Made by a program: the position numbers and the translations under genes
Assembly (NCBI GenBank): GCA_016195825.1
Contig: JACPYV010000016.1
Span: forward strand, 1 to 52,351
Direction: 5' to 3'
DNA length: 52,351 nt
From: Burkholderiales bacterium
GTDB lineage: Bacteria > Pseudomonadota > Gammaproteobacteria > Burkholderiales > Burkholderiaceae_C
Part shown: piece after piece, positions 15,247-25,272 of the stretch
Layout of the letters: the number at the start of each line of letters is the position of its first letter
How positions within the stretch are numbered: the first letter of the stretch is position 1
Notes under the pieces: generated by a model
What the model was told of the DNA's origin: nothing
The model's input: only the letters and a program-made list of their open reading frames with translations
Databases searched by the model: none

Positions 15247-16938
15247 TCAGGCCGACGCTGCCGCGAGCTCCAGCTCCCGCAGTCTCAGCACGCGGCGCTG
15301 CACCTTGCCGGTCGTTGTCATCGGCAGGGCGGCGATGAATTCGATCTCCTTCGGGTACTCGTAGGGCGCCAGGCGCGCCTTCACGTGCGCCTGCAGTGCC
15401 TGCACCAGCGCCGCGTCGCCGGCGCGGCCGTCGGCCAGCACGACGTAGGCCTTGACGAGCGCACCGCGCTCGGCGTCGGGCTTGGGCACGACGGCCGCGT
15501 TGGCGACAGCGGGGTGCTTGAGCAGGCAGTTCTCGATCTCGCCGGGGCCAATGCGGTAGCCGGCGCTCTTGAAGACGTCGTCCGCCCTGCCCTCGTACCA
15601 GAGCGTGCCGTCGGCGTCGCTGCGCGCCAGGTCGCCGGTGCGGCACCAGCTGTCGGCCGGGTCGCCGGTGAACTTGGCCTGGGTGGCCGCGTCGTTGTTC
15701 CAGTAGCCCAGGAAGAACACTGGGTCGGGCACGCCGTGGCGGTCGCATGCATGCACTGCCACCTCGCCGGTCTCGCCAGGCGCACATTCACGGCCATCGT
15801 CGTCGATGACCGCGACGCGATGGCCCGGGTAGGCCCGGCCCATGCTGCCAGGCTTGGCCGGCCACAGTGCCTGGCAGTTGCCGACGACATAGTTCATCTC
15901 CGTCTGGCCGAACATTTCGTTGACGGGGACCCCCAGCGCGTCGCGGCACCAGCTGAACACCGCGTCGCCCACGGCCTCGCCGGCGCTCATCAGCGCGCGC
16001 AGCTTTAGCTTGTGGCGCTGCGGCCGCGGCTCTGCCTTCATCATGGCTTTCAGCGCGGTGGGGAACAGGAAGGCATGCGTGACGCCATACGCCACCATCA
16101 GCTCGAAGGCCTTGGCCGCCGAGAAGCGGCCCTGCCAGGCCACGACGGGCCGGCCGAAGTAGAGCGTCGGCAAAAGCGCATCCATCAGGCCGCCGGTCCA
16201 GGCCCAGTCGGCAGGACTCCAGAAGACCGCGTCGCTGGGCTGCTTCGCGTCGAAAGGGTCGAAGCCGAACCAGTTCTGGCTGGCGACAAATCCGGTCAGA
16301 TTGCCAATCAACGCACGCTGCGGGATCAGCGCGCCCTTGGGGTTGCCTGTGGTGCCGCTGGTGTAGATCAGGATGGCCGGGTCGCTGTGTTTGGTGGCCA
16401 CGGGCTTGAAGCGGGCCTCCTCGGCCTGCAGCGCTTCCATCCACGACAGCTCGTCGCAGTCCACTGGGCATTCACCGACGACCAGCACACGGCGTAGCGC
16501 CGGGCAGAGCGGCTTGGCCTCGCGCAACGCCGGCAGCGCCTCGCAGGCCGCGATCGCCAGCACGGCGCCGCTGTCCTGCAAGCGGTACTCCAGCGCCTCG
16601 GCGCCGAACAGCATGGACAGCGGCATCGCCACGGCACCGATCTGCTGGATGGCGATGTGGGCCACCGCCGTCTCGAAGCGCTGCGGCAGCACGATCGCCA
16701 CCCGGTGGCCGCGCCGAACGCCCTGGTTCAGCAGCGCGTTGGACAGCCGGTTGGCCGCGCGCTGCAGTTGCGCGTAGCTGTACTGCGCGCGGCAGCCGCT
16801 CTCGCTGTCGAAATAGATGGCCGTGGCCTTGGGCGTGTCGCGCGCCCAGCGGCCGCAGCAAGCCTCGGCGATGTTGAAGTCGTCCGGCACCTGCCAGCGG
16901 AAGGCGGCGTGCAGCTGCGCGTAACGGTCTTCCGCCAT
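15247..16938 (-). CDS. AMP-dependent acyl-CoA synthetase (medium-chain/acetyl-CoA synthetase-like)
   Basis: The 563-residue protein carries the adenylate-forming motifs YTSGTTGNPKG (near residue 191), FGQTEMNYVVGN (near 340), the hinge/acceptor region YEGRADDVFKSAGYRIGP and the C-terminal catalytic lysine in PMTTTGKVQRR. It activates a carboxylic acid to acyl-AMP and then acyl-CoA. The sequence style (WFSPADWAW-like FWSPADWAWTGG) resembles medium-chain acyl-CoA synthetases. Start ATG 16938. It stands alone on the minus strand, converging with the GNAT gene; no fatty acid operon surrounds it. Confidence 0.87.
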   Translation of the reverse strand: MAEDRYAQLHAAFRWQVPDDFNIAEACCGRWARDTPKATAIYFDSESGCRAQYSYAQLQRAANRLSNALLNQGVRRGHRVAIVLPQRFETAVAHIAIQQIGAVAMPLSMLFGAEALEYRLQDSGAVLAIAACEALPALREAKPLCPALRRVLVVGECPVDCDELSWMEALQAEEARFKPVATKHSDPAILIYTSGTTGNPKGALIPQRALIGNLTGFVASQNWFGFDPFDAKQPSDAVFWSPADWAWTGGLMDALLPTLYFGRPVVAWQGRFSAAKAFELMVAYGVTHAFLFPTALKAMMKAEPRPQRHKLKLRALMSAGEAVGDAVFSWCRDALGVPVNEMFGQTEMNYVVGNCQALWPAKPGSMGRAYPGHRVAVIDDDGRECAPGETGEVAVHACDRHGVPDPVFFLGYWNNDAATQAKFTGDPADSWCRTGDLARSDADGTLWYEGRADDVFKSAGYRIGPGEIENCLLKHPAVANAAVVPKPDAERGALVKAYVVLADGRAGDAALVQALQAHVKARLAPYEYPKEIEFIAALPMTTTGKVQRRVLRLRELELAAASA

Positions 16939-17042
16939 GAGGCACCCGGGGTTGGGACAAGGGGGCGAATACTAGCCATCGCCGCTCGGGCCAGCCTCAT
17001 GGATTGCCCGGGGCCGAAACCGGGCCGTCAGGCGGGCTATGT

Positions 17043-17573
17043 TCAGAGACCGAGCCAGGCGGAAGGCGACCACATGCTGGGCCGGTCGCCGTCGCTGTAG
17101 CGCTCCAGCGCGTCGCCGGTCAGACGGCAGATGCGCCAGTCGGGCATCACCTCGGCGCCGAGTTTTTGATAGAAGCGGATGGCGTCCTCGTTCCAATCCA
17201 GCACGGTCCAGTCGAAGCGGCCGTAGCCGCGCTCGCAGGCAAGCTGGGCCAGGTAGATCAGCATGGAGCGGCCCAGTCCGCTGCGGCGGTGGGCCGGGCG
17301 CACGTAGAGGTCTTCCAGGTACAGCCCCGGCTTGGCCAGAAAGGTCGAGAAGTTGGTGTAGTACAGCGCAAAGGCCACCACCTCGCCGTCGACCTCGCCC
17401 AGCGTGCACTCCGCCACCGGCGTGTCACCGAACAGATGCGGCTCCAGGTTGTCTGGCGTCACCTCGAGCAGGTGGGTCAGGTGCTCAAACTCGGCGAGCT
17501 CGCCGATCAGCTGGACGATGGCGGGCAGGTCGCGCGGCTCGGCGGCGCGCAGGGTGGGGCGGGATGCAGGCAT
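17043..17573 (-). CDS. GNAT-family N-acetyltransferase, spermidine-acetyltransferase-like
   Basis: This 176-residue GNAT protein shows PGLYLEDLYVRPAHRRSGLG (acetyl-CoA binding loop near residue 95) and WNEDAIRFYQKLGAEVMPDW, a pattern close to eukaryotic-type SSAT polyamine acetyltransferases (LEDxxV...GxG, WNxxxIxFYxxxGA). Start ATG 17573, divergent from the alpha/beta hydrolase. The substrate may be a polyamine or thialysine, inferred from family likeness only. Confidence 0.82.
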   Translation of the reverse strand: MPASRPTLRAAEPRDLPAIVQLIGELAEFEHLTHLLEVTPDNLEPHLFGDTPVAECTLGEVDGEVVAFALYYTNFSTFLAKPGLYLEDLYVRPAHRRSGLGRSMLIYLAQLACERGYGRFDWTVLDWNEDAIRFYQKLGAEVMPDWRICRLTGDALERYSDGDRPSMWSPSAWLGL

Positions 17574-17614
17574 AGGTCCATTGTCCGCGGACTCCCGTGG
17601 CCTAAAGTGCGGAT

Positions 17615-18517
17615 ATGCCCCATGTCTACACCCCGCGCCGCGTCCATCACGGCGAGTTTCTGCCGCTGCGCGGCTTGCGCCACCACCTCCTGCGCTGGGG
17701 TCAGCCCTTGCCCGGCAGGCCGCCCCTGGTCATGGTGCATGGCTGGATGGACGTCGGCGCTTCCTTCCAGTTCGTGGTGGACGCGCTGAAGGACGACCGC
17801 GAGGTCATCGCACTGGACTGGCGCGGCTTCGGCCTCAGCGAGACCACCGGTAGCGACTGTTACTGGTTCCCCGACTACCTCGGTGACCTCGATGCGCTGC
17901 TGGACGCCGTCAGCCCCGGCGCGCCGGTGGACCTGCTGGGCCACAGCATGGGGGGCAACGTGGTCATGAGCTATGCGGGCGTGCGACCGCAGCGGGTGCG
18001 TCGCTTGGTCAACCTCGAAGGCTTCGGCATGCCCGACGTCTCGCCCGCTGCAGCGCCCGAGCGGCTGGCCAAATGGCTGGACGAGCTGAAGGACCCGCCC
18101 ACGCTGCGCCCCTACGCCACGCAAGCCGACGTGGCCGATCGGCTGCGCAGGAACAACCCGCGCCTGCCCGCGGACAAGGCCGGATGGCTGGCCGACCACT
18201 GGGCGCGCGAGACACCGGAGGGCTTCCAGCTCAATGCCGACCCGGCCCACAAACTGGCCAACCCTATGCTTTACCGCAAGGCCGAGGTGCTGGCCTGCTG
18301 GCAGCGCATCGCCGCGCCCACGCTGTGGGTGGAGGGCAGCGACGACCAGTTGACGCGCTTCTGGGGCTCGCGCTACCCGCGCGAAGACTTCGAGGCTCGC
18401 CTGGCGCTGGTGCCCAAGCTCCAGTGCGCGGTGCTGCAGGACGCCGGCCACATGCTCCACCACGACCAACCCGAGGCGCTGGCAGCAGCATTGGAAGCCT
18501 TCCTGGACGAGTCATGA
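17615..18517 (+). CDS. Alpha/beta-fold hydrolase
   Basis: The 300-residue protein has the classical triad elements: oxyanion region VMVHGWMDVGAS (near residue 44), nucleophile elbow GHSMGG (near 110), an acid in VEGSDDQLT (near 232) and the His in QDAGHMLHHDQP (near 280). There is no signal peptide, so it is cytoplasmic. It belongs to the epoxide hydrolase/esterase type of alpha/beta hydrolases; the substrate is unknown. Its TGA overlaps the ATG of the following exported binding-protein gene. Confidence 0.85.
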   Translation: MPHVYTPRRVHHGEFLPLRGLRHHLLRWGQPLPGRPPLVMVHGWMDVGASFQFVVDALKDDREVIALDWRGFGLSETTGSDCYWFPDYLGDLDALLDAVSPGAPVDLLGHSMGGNVVMSYAGVRPQRVRRLVNLEGFGMPDVSPAAAPERLAKWLDELKDPPTLRPYATQADVADRLRRNNPRLPADKAGWLADHWARETPEGFQLNADPAHKLANPMLYRKAEVLACWQRIAAPTLWVEGSDDQLTRFWGSRYPREDFEARLALVPKLQCAVLQDAGHMLHHDQPEALAAALEAFLDES

Positions 18518-19302
18518 AGCGACCCGCCGCCGCGCTGCTGCTGGCACTGGCCTCTGCGGCAGCATCAGCGGCCTGCTCGCGCGAGTTCAGCGTCGGTATC
18601 TCGGAGCTGGGCTATGGGGCGTATCAGCAGGGCGGTCAGTGGCAGGGCATCGTGCCGCAACTCATCGCCGAGCTGAGCAGGCGCAGCGGCTGCCAGCTCA
18701 AGCTCACCGCGCGGCCTCGTGCCCGGGTAGTTCAGGAGTTCGAGCAAGGGCAGCTCGACATGATGACGTCATCGCTGCAGGTCCCCGAACGAGACCGCAT
18801 TGCCTATTTCCTGCCCTATTCCTTCACGGAGATCGATCTCATCGTCGCCGGCGACGCCGTGCCGCGCACGCTCGATGACTGGCGCCTGCGCCCCGACCTG
18901 AAGTTGGGCATGGTGCGAGGCATACGCCTGAGCCATCGACTGAACGGCATCGTCGAAGGCATGCTCGCGAGCCGCCAGGCGGAGCTGTCACCGGACTACG
19001 AAAACCTCGCATCCAAGCTGGCCGCGGGGCGCGTGCAGGCGGCGCTCATACCGAGCGTCATCCACATCAAGCTGCGCCGCGATGGCCAACTGCCTGCCCA
19101 GGCGGTGATGGTCGACTTGGCCGAAGCGACCACCGACCCTCTGGGCCTCTACCTCAACCGCAGCGCCGCGACAGCCGACGATGTGCGCCAGTTGCGCCAG
19201 CAGCTGGACGCGATGCGTCGCGAAGGCTGGGTGCAGGTGCTGTATGCGCGCTACGTCGGCGAGGCTGAGGCGAAACGTCTGTTCAGGACCGAGGCTCACT
19301 GA
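18514..19302 (+). CDS. Periplasmic substrate-binding protein, family 3 (SBP_bac_3-like)
   Basis: The 262-residue precursor has a signal peptide (cleavage near ASA-ACS, about residue 20) and the two-lobed family 3 pattern: SVGISELGYGAY, GIVPQLIAELSRRSGCQLKL, QGQLDMMTSSLQVPERDRIAYFLPY and a C-terminal helix. Such proteins bind amino acids or act as stand-alone sensors. No ABC permease or ATPase genes are nearby, so a dedicated transporter cannot be assigned. ATG 18514 overlaps the hydrolase stop. Its 3' end overlaps the convergent DUF4212 gene by 20 bp. Confidence 0.8.
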   Translation: MKRPAAALLLALASAAASAACSREFSVGISELGYGAYQQGGQWQGIVPQLIAELSRRSGCQLKLTARPRARVVQEFEQGQLDMMTSSLQVPERDRIAYFLPYSFTEIDLIVAGDAVPRTLDDWRLRPDLKLGMVRGIRLSHRLNGIVEGMLASRQAELSPDYENLASKLAAGRVQAALIPSVIHIKLRRDGQLPAQAVMVDLAEATTDPLGLYLNRSAATADDVRQLRQQLDAMRREGWVQVLYARYVGEAEAKRLFRTEAH

Positions 19303-19534
19303 CCTCGTCGTCCAGCCGGGACATGACCCGTGCGTAGACGATGACGATGGCGCAAAACCCCAGCAACGCCCCCTGCGAGGCCAGCCAGAACGCCAGCGGC
19401 CAGCCGAACACCTCCACGCTGAGCTCACGCGCGAAGAACACCGGCGCAAACGCCACCACGCCCCATACCAGGAGCAGCACGGCCGTCAGGCGGCGTGTGC
19501 GGCGCCAGTAGTCGTCGCGGGCGGGCGTTGTCAT
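19283..19534 (-). CDS. DUF4212 small membrane protein (sodium:solute symporter small subunit), orphan
   Basis: The 83-residue protein has two membrane segments (near residues 15-35 and 46-68) and the DUF4212 signature YWRRTRRLTAVLLLVWGVVAF and FGWPLAFWLASQGALLGF. In other bacteria it precedes the large symporter subunit (acetate/solute symporter type). Here the next gene on this strand is missing: the region downstream is occupied by the convergent binding-protein gene, so the small subunit is an orphan. Start ATG 19534, the upstream in-frame residues to 19654 being antisense to prfB. Function alone is unclear. Confidence 0.82.
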   Translation of the reverse strand: MTTPARDDYWRRTRRLTAVLLLVWGVVAFAPVFFARELSVEVFGWPLAFWLASQGALLGFCAIVIVYARVMSRLDDEVSEPRS

Positions 19535-19595
19535 GGCGACCATTCTGGCCCATGAGAAAATCCGCGTTTTCGCCAAGACAAGACGTGCCCCTGAC

Positions 19596-20700
19596 ATGGA
19601 CATCGAACACATCAACCAAATCGGCAACACGCTTGCCGACCTCTCAGCGCGCACCGACGCGCTAAGGGGGTATCTTTGACTTCGACCGCAAAGCTCTGCG
19701 CCTGAACGAGGTCAACGCCGCGCTGGAGAACCCCAAGGTCTGGGACGAACCCAAGCGCGCCCAGGAACTGGGCAAGGAAAAGCGCACGCTGGAGGCCGTG
19801 GTCGAGACGATCACGATGCTGACCGGCGCGTTGGCCGACAACGCCGAACTCTTCGAGATGAGCCGCGAGGACGGCGATGAGGCCGGCATGCTGGCCATCG
19901 AGGCCGACGGGGCCAAGCTGCGCGAGAAGATCGAGGAGCTCGAGTTTCGCCGCATGTTCAACAACCCGGCGGACCCGCTGAACTGCTTCGTGGACATCCA
20001 GGCCGGCGCCGGCGGCACCGAGGCCTGCGACTGGGCCGGCATGCTGCTGCGCCAGTACCTGAAGTACTGCGAGCGCAAGGGCTTCAAGGCGACGCTGGAA
20101 GACGAGACGCCCGGTGACGTGGCCGGCATCAAGAGCGCCACCATCAAGGTCGAGGGCGAGTACGCCTTCGGCCTGCTGCGCACCGAGACCGGCGTGCATC
20201 GCCTGGTGCGCAAGAGCCCGTTCGACAGCTCCGGCGGCCGCCACACCTCGTTCGCATCGCTGTTCGTTTACCCCGAGGTGGACGACAGCATCGAGATCGA
20301 CATCAACCCGGCCGATGTGCGCACAGACACCTTCCGCGCCTCGGGCGCCGGTGGCCAGCACATCAACAAGACGGACTCGGCGGTGCGCCTGACGCACATC
20401 CCGACCGGCATCGTCGTGCAATGCCAGGACGGCCGCAGCCAGCACAGCAACCGCGACGTGGCCTGGAAGCGCCTGCGCTCGCGGCTGTACGACCATGAGA
20501 TGCGCAAGCGCATGGAAGAGCAGCAGAAGCTGGAAGACACCAAGACCGACGTCGGCTGGGGCCACCAGATCCGCAGCTATGTGCTGGACCAGAGCCGCAT
20601 CAAGGACCTGCGCACCAACTACGAGACGTCTGCGACGCAGAAGGTGCTGGATGGCGACCTCGACCCGTTCATCACCGAATCCCTGAAGCAGGGCGTTTGA
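19596..20700 (+). CDS. prfB: Peptide chain release factor 2, with programmed +1 frameshift
   Basis: RF2 terminates translation at UGA and UAA. The gene reads 27 codons from ATG 19596, meets TGA at 19677-19679, then continues in the +1 frame from 19678 to 20700, giving a 367-residue product. The shift site has the conserved autoregulatory layout: an internal SD-like AGGGGG (19664-19669), then CTT TGA C. SPF, the stop-codon recognition tripeptide (residues about 207-209), and GGQ, the peptidyl-hydrolysis motif (about 252-254), are intact. The gene diverges from the DUF4212 gene; lysS, a frequent neighbour elsewhere, is absent, and pepN follows. Confidence 0.96.
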
Positions 20701-20756
20701 TCCCGGGCCGCCAGCGGCGGCCCTCTACCTTTTTCCGACCTCCAAGGAAGCCCCTC

Positions 20757-23411
20757 ATGCGTGAAGGCACTGCTCCCACGATCCAACGCCTGGACTACCA
20801 GCAGCCGGCGTTCTGGATCCGCAAGGTCGACCTGACCTTCGACCTCGACCCGGCCAAGACCCTGGTCACGAGCAAGATGCAGGTCGAGCGCAACACGGCC
20901 GTGCCGCACGGGCCGCTGCGCCTTCACGGCGAGGAGCTGAACCTGCTGCGCGTGCTGATCGACGGCGCCTCGGTGTCCTTCCGCCAGGAAGGCCATGAGC
21001 TGATCATCGACAACGCGCCTGATGCTGACTTCGCGCTAGAGATCCGCAACACCACCTGCCCGGACAAGAACACGGCCCTTTCCGGGCTGTACACGTCGGG
21101 CGGCAGCTTCTTCACGCAGTGCGAGGCCGAGGGTTTCCGCCGCATCACCTATTTCCTGGACCGCCCGGACGTGATGGCCGTCTACACGGTCACGCTGCGC
21201 GCCGACGCCACCAAGTACCCCGTACTGCTGGCCAACGGCAACCTGACGAGCAGCGGCGCGCTGGAGAACGGCCGCCACTTTGCCGTCTGGAACGACCCCT
21301 TCCCCAAGCCCAGCTATCTGTTCGCCGTCGTCGCGGGTGACCTGGTCGCGCGCGAGCAGCGCATCCGCACCCGCGCCGGCAAGGACCATCTGCTGCAGGT
21401 CTACGTGCGCCGCGGTGACCTGGAGAAGACCGAGCACGCGATGAACAGCCTCATCGCCTCCATCGTCTGGGACGAGGCGCGCTTCAAGCTGCCGCTGGAC
21501 CTGGAGCGCTTCATGGTCGTCGGCGTGTCCGACTTCAACATGGGCGCGATGGAGAACAAGGGCCTGAACATCTTCAACACCAGCGCCCTGCTCGCCTCGC
21601 CGGCCACGGCCACGGACGTGGACTTCGCCCGCATCGAGTCCATCGTCGCCCACGAGTACTTCCACAACTGGACCGGCAACCGCGTGACCTGCCGCGACTG
21701 GTTCCAGCTGTCGCTGAAGGAAGGCCTGACCGTCTTCCGCGACCAGGAGTTCTCGATGGACATGGCCGGCACGTCGTCGGCGCGCGCGGTCTGCCGCATT
21801 CAGGACGTGCGCCAGCTGCGCGCCCTGCAGTTCCCCGAGGACAGCGGCGCGATGGCTCACCCGGTGCGCCCGGACAGCTACAGCGAGATCAACAACTTCT
21901 ACACCGCCACCGTCTACGAGAAGGGCTCGGAGGTGGTGCGCATGTACCAGACGCTGGTCGGCCGCGCCGGCTTCGAGGCGGGCATGAAGCTCTACTTCGA
22001 GCGCCACGACGGCCAGGCCGTGACCTGCGACGACTTCGCGCAGGCGATTGCCGACGCCAACCCGGGCTCCGCGCTGAGCACCCGCCTGGACACCTTCAAG
22101 CGCTGGTACTCGCAGGCCGGCACGCCGCGCGTAACCGCCCGCGGCGAATACGACCCCGCCACGCAGGCCTTCACGCTGCGCCTGACGCAGCAGACGCCGG
22201 CCACGCCCGGCCAGACCGACAAGCAGCCGCAGGTCATCCCCATCGTCATGGGTCTGCTGGACCGCCACGGCGCAGCACTGCCGCTGGACGCCGACGGCAA
22301 GACCGAACACGTGCTGGTGCTGGACCAGGTCGAGCAGACCTTCGTCTTCGACAACATCGCCAGCGAGCCCGTGCCGTCGCTGCTGCGCGGCTTCTCGGCG
22401 CCGGTCGTGCTGGACGACGGCCTGTCGGACGCTGGCCTGCTGGTGCTGATGCGCCACGACAGCGACCCCTTCAACCGCTGGGAAGCCGGTCAGCGCCTGG
22501 CGCTGAACCGCATCCTGCACGCGCTGCGCGCCGGCCAGCCGCTGGTGCTGAGCAACGCCTTCATCGAGGCGATGCGCGCGGTGCTCAACCACCCCGAGCT
22601 GGACCCGGCCTTCAAGGAACTGGCGTTGACGCTGCCGGGCGAGAGCTACATCGCCGAGCAACTGGACGTCGTCGACCCGCAGGCCATCCACGCCGCCGTG
22701 ATGGCAGCCCAGCAGCAGCTCGCCAGCGCGCTGCGCGACGACTGGGCCGCAGCCTTCGAGGCCCACCAGATCCAGGGCGGCTACACGCCCGACCCGGTGT
22801 CGTCGGGCAAGCGCGCGCTGGCCAATCTGGCACTGTCCATGCTGGTGCTGGACGCCCAGGCCACCGGTGACACCGTCTGGCCCGGCCGCGCTTACCAGCG
22901 CTTCAAGGACGCGTCCAACATGACCGAGCGCATGGGCGCCCTGTCCGCGCTGGTGGCGGCAAACGCCGAGCTCGCCAAGCCGGCGCTGGAGCGCTTCCAT
23001 GCGCTGTTCAAGGACGACCCGCTGGTCGTGGACAAGTGGTTCTCGCTGCAGGCACGCGCACCTGAGGCCGATGGCCGCGTGTTCGCGCGCGTCAAGTCGC
23101 TGATCAAGCACCCGGACTTCAGCCTCAAGAACCCCAACCGCGCACGCAGCCTGTTGGCCTCGATGTGCATGTTCAACCCGGCCGCTTTCCACCGCGCCGA
23201 CGCAGCAGGCTATGTGTTCTGGGCCGAGCAGGTGCTGGCGATCGACGCCATCAACCCGCAGCTGGCGAGCCGCATCGCCCGCGCGATGGACCGCTGGGCC
23301 GTACTGGCCGAGCCCTACCGCACGGCCGCCCGCGAGGCCATCACCCGCGTGGCCGCCAAACCCGATCTCTCCAGCGACGTGCGCGAAATCGTCGAAAGGG
23401 CCCTGGCATGA
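20757..23411 (+). CDS. pepN: Aminopeptidase N (M1 family)
   Basis: This zinc aminopeptidase removes N-terminal residues from cytoplasmic peptides. The 884 residues match the PepN length. The exopeptidase motif GAMENKG is near residue 263, the zinc motif HEYFHNW near 299 with the downstream Glu in [12 protein letters not shown], and C-terminal alpha domains follow. Start ATG 20757 ([12 protein letters not shown]) has an AAGGAAG ribosome site. The gene is 56 bp after prfB and its TGA overlaps the fbp ATG, so fbp is probably translated from the same mRNA. Confidence 0.95.
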   Translation: MREGTAPTIQRLDYQQPAFWIRKVDLTFDLDPAKTLVTSKMQVERNTAVPHGPLRLHGEELNLLRVLIDGASVSFRQEGHELIIDNAPDADFALEIRNTTCPDKNTALSGLYTSGGSFFTQCEAEGFRRITYFLDRPDVMAVYTVTLRADATKYPVLLANGNLTSSGALENGRHFAVWNDPFPKPSYLFAVVAGDLVAREQRIRTRAGKDHLLQVYVRRGDLEKTEHAMNSLIASIVWDEARFKLPLDLERFMVVGVSDFNMGAMENKGLNIFNTSALLASPATATDVDFARIESIVAHEYFHNWTGNRVTCRDWFQLSLKEGLTVFRDQEFSMDMAGTSSARAVCRIQDVRQLRALQFPEDSGAMAHPVRPDSYSEINNFYTATVYEKGSEVVRMYQTLVGRAGFEAGMKLYFERHDGQAVTCDDFAQAIADANPGSALSTRLDTFKRWYSQAGTPRVTARGEYDPATQAFTLRLTQQTPATPGQTDKQPQVIPIVMGLLDRHGAALPLDADGKTEHVLVLDQVEQTFVFDNIASEPVPSLLRGFSAPVVLDDGLSDAGLLVLMRHDSDPFNRWEAGQRLALNRILHALRAGQPLVLSNAFIEAMRAVLNHPELDPAFKELALTLPGESYIAEQLDVVDPQAIHAAVMAAQQQLASALRDDWAAAFEAHQIQGGYTPDPVSSGKRALANLALSMLVLDAQATGDTVWPGRAYQRFKDASNMTERMGALSALVAANAELAKPALERFHALFKDDPLVVDKWFSLQARAPEADGRVFARVKSLIKHPDFSLKNPNRARSLLASMCMFNPAAFHRADAAGYVFWAEQVLAIDAINPQLASRIARAMDRWAVLAEPYRTAAREAITRVAAKPDLSSDVREIVERALA

Positions 23412-24424
23412 CCCGCCGCATCAGTCTCACGCAATACCTGGTCGAGCAGCAGCGCGAGCACGGCCACATCCCGCAGGAACTGCGCCTGCTGATCGAGGTC
23501 GTAGCCCGCGCCTGCAAGCGCATCGCCATCTCAGTCAACAAGGGCGCGCTGGGCGAGGTCCTGGGCACCGCCGGCAGCGAGAACGTGCAGGGCGAGGTGC
23601 AGAAGAAGCTGGACATCATCGCCAATGAGGTACTGATCGAAGCCAACGAGTGGGGCGGCCACCTCGCAGCCATGGCCAGCGAAGAGATGGACGGCATCTA
23701 CGTGGTGCCCAACCGCTACCCGCAAGGCGAGTACCTGCTGCTGTTCGACCCGCTGGACGGCTCGTCCAACATCGACGTCAACGTGTCCATCGGCACGATC
23801 TTCAGCGTACTGCGCAAGGTCGGTCATTCACGCGGCGTGGCCGAGGAAGACTTCCTGCAGCCCGGCAAGCAGCAGGCCGCGGCCGGCTACTGCGTCTACG
23901 GCCCGCAGAGCACGCTGGTGCTGACGGTGGGCGACGGCGTGGCCGTGTTCACGCTGGACCGCGAGACCGGCTCCTGGGTGCTGACGCAGGACCAGGTGCG
24001 CATTCCCGAGGACACCAAGGAATTCGCGATCAACATGTCCAACATGCGCCACTGGGCGCCCCCGGTGAGCCGCTACATCGAGGAATGCCTGGCCGGCGCC
24101 ACGGGCCCGCGGGGCAAGGACTTCAACATGCGCTGGGTGGCCAGCATGGTGGCCGACGTGCACCGCATCCTGACCCGCGGCGGCGTGTTCCTCTACCCCT
24201 GGGACCAGCGCGAACCCGACAAACCCGGCAAGCTGCGCCTGCTGTACGAGGCCAACCCGATGGCCTTCCTGGTCGAGCAGGCCGGCGGCGCGGCAGTCAA
24301 TGGCACCGAGCGCATCATGGACCTGAAGCCCACCAAGCTGCACGAGCGCGTGGCCGTGGCGCTGGGCTCAAAGAACGAGGTCGAACGCATCGCGGCGTAC
24401 CACGCCGAGCCAGACCAAAAATAG
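23408..24424 (+). CDS. fbp: Fructose-1,6-bisphosphatase, class 1
   Basis: FBPase makes fructose-6-phosphate in gluconeogenesis and the Calvin cycle. The 338 residues match class 1 enzymes: DIIANEVL, the metal/phosphate motif [15 protein letters not shown] (near residue 113), the sugar phosphate site NMSNMRHW and RYVGS-like [13 protein letters not shown], and the C-terminal [16 protein letters not shown] 23408 overlaps the pepN stop (ATGA). Gluconeogenic FBPase in an operon with an aminopeptidase fits use of peptides as carbon source, which is inference. Confidence 0.95.
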   Translation: MTRRISLTQYLVEQQREHGHIPQELRLLIEVVARACKRIAISVNKGALGEVLGTAGSENVQGEVQKKLDIIANEVLIEANEWGGHLAAMASEEMDGIYVVPNRYPQGEYLLLFDPLDGSSNIDVNVSIGTIFSVLRKVGHSRGVAEEDFLQPGKQQAAAGYCVYGPQSTLVLTVGDGVAVFTLDRETGSWVLTQDQVRIPEDTKEFAINMSNMRHWAPPVSRYIEECLAGATGPRGKDFNMRWVASMVADVHRILTRGGVFLYPWDQREPDKPGKLRLLYEANPMAFLVEQAGGAAVNGTERIMDLKPTKLHERVAVALGSKNEVERIAAYHAEPDQK

Positions 24425-24457
24425 TGGCTAAGACCTTGGGCTGACTTCAGCGTCAGA

Positions 24458-24495
24458 GCCGGCATAGCTCAGTTGGTAGAGCAGCGCATTCGTAA
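24458..24495 (+). repeat. 5' fragment of tRNA-Thr(CGT), left boundary of an insertion
   Basis: These 38 bases are identical to the first 38 bases of the intact tRNA-Thr at 26604-26641, through the anticodon loop, and then diverge completely. The fragment cannot fold as a tRNA. It probably marks the recombined original 5' half of the tRNA gene, the left attachment site of a small integrated element spanning to the intact tRNA. Confidence 0.85.
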
Positions 24496-24602
24496 AATGC
24501 AGTGCCGAGGAAATAGCCACTGTTCATGCCTGGCAATCGACGATAACTCGTTGATTTTCCGTGACCCTAAAGTTCACCCACAGATTCTGCAGTGCTTGGC
24601 GA

Positions 24603-24622
24603 TGCATCACGAAATGCATCAC
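24603..24622 (+). repeat. Two TGCATCAC direct repeats near the left boundary
   Basis: TGCATCAC occurs at 24603-24610 and 24615-24622, 12 bp apart. Closely related TGCATCAA copies lie just inside the right boundary (26520-26572). Short direct repeats near both ends of a tRNA-bounded element resemble integrase or excisionase arm sites; this role is inference. Confidence 0.45.
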
Positions 24623-24663
24623 CGTCCAGCTGAAAAATAAGCAGCTCTAGCAGCGCAAAGAAG

Positions 24664-24688
24664 AGGCCACCCGCGAGGTGGCCTTTTT
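24664..24688 (+). terminator. Rho-independent terminator
   Basis: Stem AGGCCACC (24664-24671), a five-base loop CGCGA and the complementary GGTGGCCT (24677-24684), followed by TTTT. It points along the plus strand and lies at the left end of the insertion, so it would stop transcription entering from fbp or the tRNA fragment. Confidence 0.7.
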
Positions 24689-24710
24689 GCTTTTCGCCGA
24701 GGCCCATTAT

Positions 24711-25262
24711 TTATTTTTTGACGACAAGTTCGTAGCGAACTACCGCCGAAACCGCAGCATCCCGCGTTCCGTTACGAACTTCATACAACGAGTACTCGCC
24801 GACGACGGGCGCCGCCTTTGCCTCCGAAATAGGGGCAAGTCCAAACCAACGCCTTTGAGGTGTTTCATGAGTACTAAACTCAAACCCTTTGGCATTATAA
24901 ACCCGCGATACGTTGGAACTGGACGGCTCTGCGCGAGAGCCTCGCAGGAGCTCGAAGCGAACAGAGTAACTAGAACCCTTTGGAAGCGCGAATGGCTTTT
25001 GGTTATTCAAACTAATCTTGCCGTCGCGATTACAACACCATCCCTCTACCGTATAACTCGTGCCATTCACTATCGCCTTGATTTCAATCTTTTCACCGTG
25101 ATTTGGCGAAGAGTCCCCATAGAATGAAAGCCCGTCAATTAAAAGAAGCAATTCATTTGGCTCATCAGCCGCAGCAACCGAGTTAGTTAATACACATCCA
25201 AAGATAGTTGCAAGCAGTATTTTTTCGAAATTGCAACGCAATGAAGAATGCAACATTAACAT
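24711..25262 (-). CDS. Exported protein of unknown function, paralogue of the upstream gene
   Basis: The 183-residue protein starts at ATG 25262 with a strong GGAGGA ribosome site, then has a signal peptide (KILLATIFGCVLTNSVAAAD). The mature domain (LLLIDGLSFYGDSSPNHGEKIEIKAI ... ending SAVVRYELVVKK) is clearly related to its neighbour at 25273-25815: both have ING/IDG-LSLY with a following Asp-rich turn, a central strand block and a terminal VVxYFEL-like strand. Codon use is AT-richer than the surroundings. I do not recognise the family. It lies in the tRNA-bounded insertion. Confidence 0.7.
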   Translation of the reverse strand: MLMLHSSLRCNFEKILLATIFGCVLTNSVAAADEPNELLLLIDGLSFYGDSSPNHGEKIEIKAIVNGTSYTVEGWCCNRDGKISLNNQKPFALPKGSSYSVRFELLRGSRAEPSSSNVSRVYNAKGFEFSTHETPQRRWFGLAPISEAKAAPVVGEYSLYEVRNGTRDAAVSAVVRYELVVKK

Positions 25263-25272
25263 AGTTCCTCCG

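Noticed and set aside
19596..19679. prfB as a frameshifted pseudogene
   Set aside because: The stop and slip site match the programmed +1 frameshift, so the gene is functional.
21036..23192. Minus-strand 718-codon frame antisense to pepN
   Set aside because: His/Val/Gln-rich shadow without motifs; pepN is unequivocal.
24458..24540. Second functional tRNA-Thr
   Set aside because: Only the 5' 38 bases match; the anticodon stem 3' side, T arm and acceptor 3' strand are absent.
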